DNA of 64,000 nucleotides, from the NCBI RefSeq assembly GCF_963678975.1, contig NC_089276.1, positions 1,881,445 through 1,945,444 of the forward strand, in the 5' to 3' direction. This DNA is from Dysidea avara (lineage: Eukaryota; Porifera; Demospongiae; Dictyoceratida; Dysideidae). The translations under genes were made by a program, and so were the position numbers. Of this stretch, positions 58,180 to 64,000 are shown piece after piece; the first letter of the stretch is position 1; each line of letters opens with the position of its first letter. The notes under the pieces are model-generated. The model saw nothing but the letters and a program-made list of their open reading frames with translations. It was not told the origin of the DNA and did no database searches.

Positions 58180-61100
58180 ATGATGAAAATCATAAAGTTC
58201 AACCACCTTACATTGGCTCTTTTGTGCTTTGTTGTTCAACCTGCAGCAGTGGAACCTACACAGGGTTATCAATATAAGGTATCAACATCTCATTTGTCAC
58301 ACCTTGACGATTGCAAAAAGTTGAGCAATGTCACATATCAATGTAGTTCTCTACAACAAGTATTTAACACACTGTCTCATGGATACAACTTCATTGATAT
58401 CACTCTAGAGCCAGGAATTTATACCCTTAAATCATCATATAACATTACTGATATACACCACATTCGAATAAGATCCAAGAATGCTACAATGCAGTGTATA
58501 TGTAATGTTAATGGAAGACATGATATTGACACAGGAATTGCATTTATCCGAGTTACAGACTTAGTCATTGAACATGTAAGCATCATAGGATGTGGAATGA
58601 GACATATCAGTGTTAACTTTGGAAAAGGATACTTCATCTTTGTACGCAGTGCTCTGTTTGTTCAAAATAGTACAAAAATCTCTTTATACAACATGAGTAT
58701 TTCTGACAGCAACGGAATAGGATTACTAATGTATGACACCAATGGAATAGTGAACATTACAGAGACATCCTTTATTAGCAACAAGCTAAATGTGACAGAG
58801 CAAAGAACACCTACAGCAGGTGGCGGTGGAATTTACATTCACTTCACAAACTGTACACCAGGCCTTGTTGATTGTGATCCTGATACTAACTCTTACAACA
58901 AACATACCATGTACATAATTGACAAATGCAGCTTTCAGAATAACATTGCTTCTTACCACTTGAAAGATACTGAGTTTGATAATATTTCTGGTGGAACTTT
59001 CATAACATTTGGCATCGGAGGTGGAATATCTGTTTGGTTTTATGGCAATGCTAGCAACAACACACTCCATCTTACACAATCATCATTTATTAATAATACT
59101 GCTGGAATAGGTGGCGGAATCAATATACGTAATAAACAGAACGTAAGCTGTAACCATGTCAGAATAACACACTGCTGCTTTACTAACAATACTTCTAGTT
59201 GGGAAGGAGGTGGAGGAGGGATAGCAATGGGTTATGAAATATATCAAGAAGGTGGTGTAACTACAAATAACCACTACATTGTGAAAAACTGTTCATTCAC
59301 ACACAACCAGGCAGTAAGTGGTGTTGGTGGAGGGGTAGCATTGTTCGGAAGCCGTGAACCACAAACACTGCAATCCACTAATTATTTCAAGATTTGCAAC
59401 TCAAACTTTACTCAGAATGAGGCACTGTATGGTTCTGCTGTTGAGAGTAACATACAATATTTTGAATCGATTTTGGTTGGTAGTATCTTTACACTGATAA
59501 TTGATAGCTGTATTTTTACTAAAAACACTTTATACTGCACTGGCTTACTTTCAACAAAGGTGAGCGGTGTTGGAGCAGTATCTACAGCAGGAGTGAACAT
59601 AAAGTTCATAGGGACCACAATATTTTTTGGCAATAACTCAACAGCTCTAGCAGTAGATGGAGCAGTGGTCGAATTTAGCAACAACAGTATCACTAATTTT
59701 AGTGATAACCATGGATTACATGGTGGTGGAATTCAATTAATAAGTAATTCATGGATAAAAATCAATCCCAATTGTACTGTATTATTCATTAGGAACACAG
59801 CTGTGCACTATGGTGGAGCCATATATGTAGAACTCTCAACACCTTTTGATTATTTACTCTCTCGTGTATGTTTTGTAAGATACTACATAGAGACCGTCTC
59901 TCCTAGTGAATGGAATTTCACTTTTGTTTTCATGAATAACGCTGCTGGTGAAAATAACAATACCATGTTTGCTACAACACTGCGACCATGTGAAAAAGCA
60001 TACAGTAAAGATGTAGCAACCTGGTTGATCAATGGTGGTCAAATAAGGTATCATCCAAACACATCTCACATGATTGCAACTGCACCTGCTAAATTCAACA
60101 TTACCAATAATAATAATAATAATACACTTTCTTCTATTATTCCAGGAGAGGTCTTTGACCTACCTGTGCAATTGTTGGATGAAAGAAATCAAACAGTCCA
60201 ACCAGCTGTCTTTATTGCCACTTGCAGTGAGTCCCCTACACCATATGTGATGTCACCCTACCACTTCACAAATGGAACAATGCAAATTGCTGGGAAACAA
60301 AATGAAGTGTGTCACTTAACACTACAAACTGATACAAACTATCAAATTACCACTACATTACATATTTCCTTGTCTAATTGTCCTCCTGGTTTCAAATACA
60401 GTAACATAAGAGCACAATGCAAATGTATGGTGGACCATAATCACCAAAATCCTGCAATAACGGTTGTGAACTCACACCTTTTCAAGCATACTTCAACCAG
60501 TTTTACTGGATAGGGTATGCTTCAGATAATTCTACAAACTTATTAACAAGTTTCTGCCCATATGGATACTGTTATAAGAACCATGTGTTGGTGGACCCAT
60601 TTCTTCCTCGACAAGCAACTAAGAGTAGCCTTGACCATTTTGTGTGTGGCAACAGAAGGAGAACAGGTTTATTATGTGGTCAATGTATTGATGGATACAG
60701 TGTTGCAATGAATTCACCAATGTTTAAATGTCATCACTGTACAAACTACACCATCGGAATCTTGTACCTATTCTTGTCTTACCTAGTTCCAGTGAGTTTG
60801 CTATTTTATTTCATAATGACCTACAACATTAGAATAACAACTGGACCAATTGGTGCCTTTCTGTTTTTCTCACAAGTCATTAGTAGTCAATACCATTATG
60901 AATTTGACTGCTCTCTTAAAGTTCAATCGGATGAAATACTGACAACTTCAAATATTATTCTTACAATTTACAGCATGTCTAACCTTGATTTTTTCCATCA
61001 TAATACTTTTTCATATTGTCTGTTTACAAGAGCTGGAACTGTAGATATTTTAGCATTTAACTTACTACTAGCTTTGTATCCAGTACTACTTGTCTTGGCA

Positions 61101-62281
61101 TATTTTCTGCTACGTCAACACTGTAGATGTAAACACCGGTTTCGTAGCAAATTTAGGCTGTCAAGTAAACCAGTGACCCATGGGATTTGTGCTTTTCTTA
61201 TCCTTAGTTCTACAAAAATTAACGCATTAGCTTTTGGGATATTAAAGTCAGCTGATTTAGAATACATGAATGGAACACTGTACAAAATAGTAGTGTATTT
61301 TCAAGGAGATATTGAGTACTTCAACAAAGCACAATACAATATTTACGCAGCTGGTTCCCTTTTCACCATAACAGCAATGATTCTTATCCCTACTCTGATC
61401 TTAGTGTTACATCCCATTATGATAAGTGCTGCTTCCTATTTCAAATGTGGAGACAGTAAATGTGTAGGATTCATCAATAAATTACTTTTGATAAACAAAT
61501 TAAAACCACTGTTGGATTCTTTCCAAGGAGATTACAAGGATCGTTTATCCTTCTTTGCTGGTATACACTCGTTTCTTTATCGAACAATATTCTTTACAAT
61601 TATCACAATAGCATCAACACCAGAATTCAGCCGCCTCCTCTTATTAATAGAGTCATTCTTACTTGCTATGTTAATAGTTCATATGGTGGTAATGCCATTT
61701 AAAAAGTTTGCAGATAATGCTGCTTATTCTTTGATGTATTCAACACTACTTGCCATCCTGATCATTGAGCACTACCTGTACTCCACTGGTGAATTATCTG
61801 AAGGACTGTTGTGGCTGCAAACTTTTCTATCATCAATACCACTTGTTAGTGTCATAGTGTACTATTCATGGAAAGTATTTGTGGTTGTAAAAATGATGTG
61901 GAAGAAACACAGTCACAAGCAGTTGGAACTGGTAAGCTTTATTAAGCACTCCTTAATGTACATTTTGATTGCACAATATTAAGAGTGGTTTTGCTCACAT
62001 GCACATTAAGTCCTTTAAGATTTTAAAGTATGTTTGAGCTGCTGCTGATACTTATAGCTACTAAAATATGCATATATACATATATGAGTGATATCTGGGA
62101 AATGCATTATTGAAATAACAAAATGCACAATAATTTATCACTTTGTACATGTAGGATGATCACTACTACTCATTTTCACATTTTCCAGCCAGGGTTATCA
62201 GGAATGAAGACAACACCTATAATAATGATGACCACGGTGATGACAAATGATACAGAGCTCATCAAAAACTTTGAACCTTAA
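58180..62281 (+). CDS. Beta-helix ectodomain / multi-pass membrane protein, frameshifted
   Basis: Probable cell-surface protein of unknown function. Exon 1 is 58180-61931 and exon 2 is 62189-62281 (GT-AG intron of 257 bp, phase 0). The start is the ATG after in-frame non-ATG sequence; it gives a signal peptide (LTLALLCFVVQPAAVE). Residues about 60-640 carry repeated FxxN...GG(G/A)(I/V) units, such as FINNTAGIGGGI and FTHNQAVSGVGGGV, typical of a right-handed parallel beta-helix. Then comes a Cys-rich segment (LLCGQCIDGYS, CHHCTN) and about nine hydrophobic spans between 60740 and 61910. The frame used up to the TAG at 60511 is replaced by another frame that opens at 60441 and runs through the membrane part, so one base appears to be missing between 60441 and 60510; the A4 run near 60446 is the likely spot. 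This is either an assembly error or a broken gene. Many N-glycosylation sequons are visible. Confidence 0.75.
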
Positions 62282-62585
62282 ATGCACTTATAATTAGCTC
62301 CACAAATGTCATACATCACTACCCAATGAGAAGTTTTATTGCTACACATCATGGACACTTTACTAATACTCTTGCAAACATTGCTACAACACATAATTAT
62401 TGCATTGCATACAATTATAATTAATTGTAAAACTCACATGCATGACTATAATACAATGATATAAGTTAAGAGTGTTTATAGTGACACACTAGACATTCAT
62501 TTTAATTTTCTGAAGCTTTCATAGGGGTGGAGTCACTTTCATCCCATCATTTGCATTTGCTAGCCAGCAAATCTAGAATTTCATG

Positions 62586-62591
62586 AATAAA
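62586..62591 (+). terminator. Candidate polyadenylation signal of gene E
   Basis: AATAAA about 305 bp after the predicted stop of exon 2. Confidence 0.4.
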
Positions 62592-62799
62592 AGAATGTGA
62601 AAATTACTTTTCACACAATTTTGTAAAACTGTTTTGAATGGCATCAATTAGAATGTCTTCCAGATCTCAATTTTCTGCACAACATTTCAGTACAATAATA
62701 TTATTTTGTTAAGTATAGGTTGAAATTCTATTGGTGTGGTGCTATAGGTAGCATTCAAACATCAATCAAGTTATACAGTCATGGTTATAGATAGCTATG

Positions 62800-62963
62800 T
62801 GACCAAATTTTGAAAAATCATCTTTATGAGTGCATTTGATACATATAGTTCTGAAATACAGCATTATAAGTTAAATTCTTACAAATGGGTATAATAACCA
62901 TAGATTCCTAGAATTACAAGAAATTTTTTAGAAATATTTGAAAAGTGTTTCTGTTACTTACAG
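62800..62963 (+). mobile_element. Half of a GTGACC-type MITE
   Basis: GTGACCAAATTTTGAAAAAT and TAGTTCTGAAATACAGCATT match the left two-thirds of the element at 43919-44144. The copy is cut at 62964, where a GGGGCGGATCCAGG end begins. Confidence 0.6.
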
Positions 62964-63310
62964 CAGGGGCGGATCCAGGGTATTTACAACTAATTATCAT
63001 AAACAACTGTTTATGACTGTCAGTTTTGTTCTGACTGCTTTGATGGCCATACCAATATGCAAGTTGTTTATAATAATTCAATCAGTAAATCAAACTGCTT
63101 CCACTATACAGAAAATTTTGAAAATAAATTATTACGTGGAATTTACTGCTGATGGACTGACTGACTGATTAATTTACTTACTTACTTACTAATGCCTTCA
63201 GACAAGCGTAACTCAATAACGGTTACGGCTATGGGCTTGATTTTTTTACTGCAATATAGACATCACTTCAACCAGACAGGTGGCTGTTGGCGTACTGTAG
63301 TACGTACTAT
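62964..63310. mobile_element. hAT-like end and dispersed repeat
   Basis: Starts CAGGGGCGGATCCAGGG. Its right part (63135-63310, GCGTAACTCAATAACGG) is the inverted homologue of 21225-21345. It probably interrupts the MITE at 62800. No coding sequence. Confidence 0.5.
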
Positions 63311-64000
63311 GTACCCCTACAATTTCTTTTCACTGACAGCATAAGGTGTAGATTTGCATTACTGTGTTGTGGCTTCCTTTCTGGCCTTGTATCACGGTTG
63401 TGACCCATGGTCACTAAATGGATTGCAGAGACTCTTCTGATAGTGTTCTTCATTTGTAACACTGTGCAATGAGCTGCACATAGCTGAAAAGGAAGCATTA
63501 TGGCCACTTTAATTCACTTCTCAGTAATATTTATGATTGTGTACGTTCAGGTGCAAAATTAATTTAGTGGCATTCTTTCCTTTGCAGTATTTCAACAGAC
63601 ACGGTTATGTTGCAAAGAAAAATTTAGGAATTTAAAGTTCAATTATAGGGATCACAAAAGTAGAAAGTAGTGAAATGACTGCTTCAAACAAGGAGGTTTT
63701 ATTTCTATGATCCCAAATTGAACTTGATTTTTTAATATGATTGTATCAGTTGGTAAGAAAATTTCTTGCACAAAAATTATTATACAAGGTTGAACTACTC
63801 TAATAGAGCAATCATTTACATAAATCATACAAAAAATTTTATCACAAAAATTTTTTTGCATGAAAATAAAGTGAATAACAGTATAAGACAAAAAAAAATG
63901 ATAAACTCAGTAGTATAATTATTATATTTAAAAAATGAGGCAAGGTTTGAAAGTGATATGAATGATCGTAGCATTATACAACACATGGCAATGTGGGAAA
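63311..64000. other. Right edge of the window
   Basis: AT-rich with no gene seen. One TACTCTAATAGAGCAATCA motif lies at 63795-63813. Confidence 0.45.

Overview
The window is animal (metazoan) nuclear DNA, most likely from a sponge (demosponge). The coding content is multi-exon genes with GT-AG introns, secreted SRCR plus lysyl-oxidase proteins, and a beta-helix/multi-pass membrane protein of a kind I associate with sponges. The rest is AT-rich and crowded with short DNA transposons, foldback elements, broken retroelements and tandem repeats. The sponge assignment is inference; no rRNA or other phylogenetic marker is present.

Layout. 508-4863 (+), 6082-14573 (+), 30341-34086 (+) and 38695-41886 (-) are four paralogous LOXL2/3/4-type genes, called A to D here. 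Each has a signal peptide, four SRCR domains and a C-terminal copper amine oxidase (lysyl oxidase) domain. All share the same exon junctions and phases: exon 1 carries SRCR1+2, exon 2 carries SRCR3, exons 3-4 carry a degenerate SRCR4 split by a 46-55 nt intron, exon 5 carries the catalytic domain, and a 23-nt micro-exon carries the last residues. C and D are convergent and are the closest pair, with introns that still align. Intron 2 of gene B holds a perfect (TG)n tract of 1,189 bp. A fifth gene, E (58180-62281, +), encodes a beta-helix ectodomain with about nine membrane spans and is interrupted by one apparent 1-nt frameshift.

Between the genes lie mobile and repetitive DNA. The most striking are three copies (22949-27063, 44147-48642, 49498-54345) of a 4.1-4.8 kb composite repeat with sharp, shared ends. 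Each has a head starting with a small terminal hairpin, a 2-3 kb array of about 30-bp units, and a tail with a second hairpin and a 320-bp foldback. All three lie in the same orientation, and a degenerate fourth head lies at 48861. A short dispersed motif, TACTCTAATAGAGCAGTCA, occurs many times across the window and also forms the left edge of each array, so it may be the seed from which the arrays grew. Four retroelement fragments, a TTAA-flanked element, pogo-like, hAT-like and GTGACC-type MITEs, and tRNA-derived SINE fragments fill much of the remainder.

Functionally, genes A-D should be secreted enzymes that oxidise lysines in extracellular matrix proteins such as collagen and so start covalent cross-links. 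All four keep the copper-binding histidines and the lysine and tyrosine that form the LTQ cofactor. Gene E is probably a cell-surface protein of unknown role. No functional link between E and the LOXL cluster can be seen.
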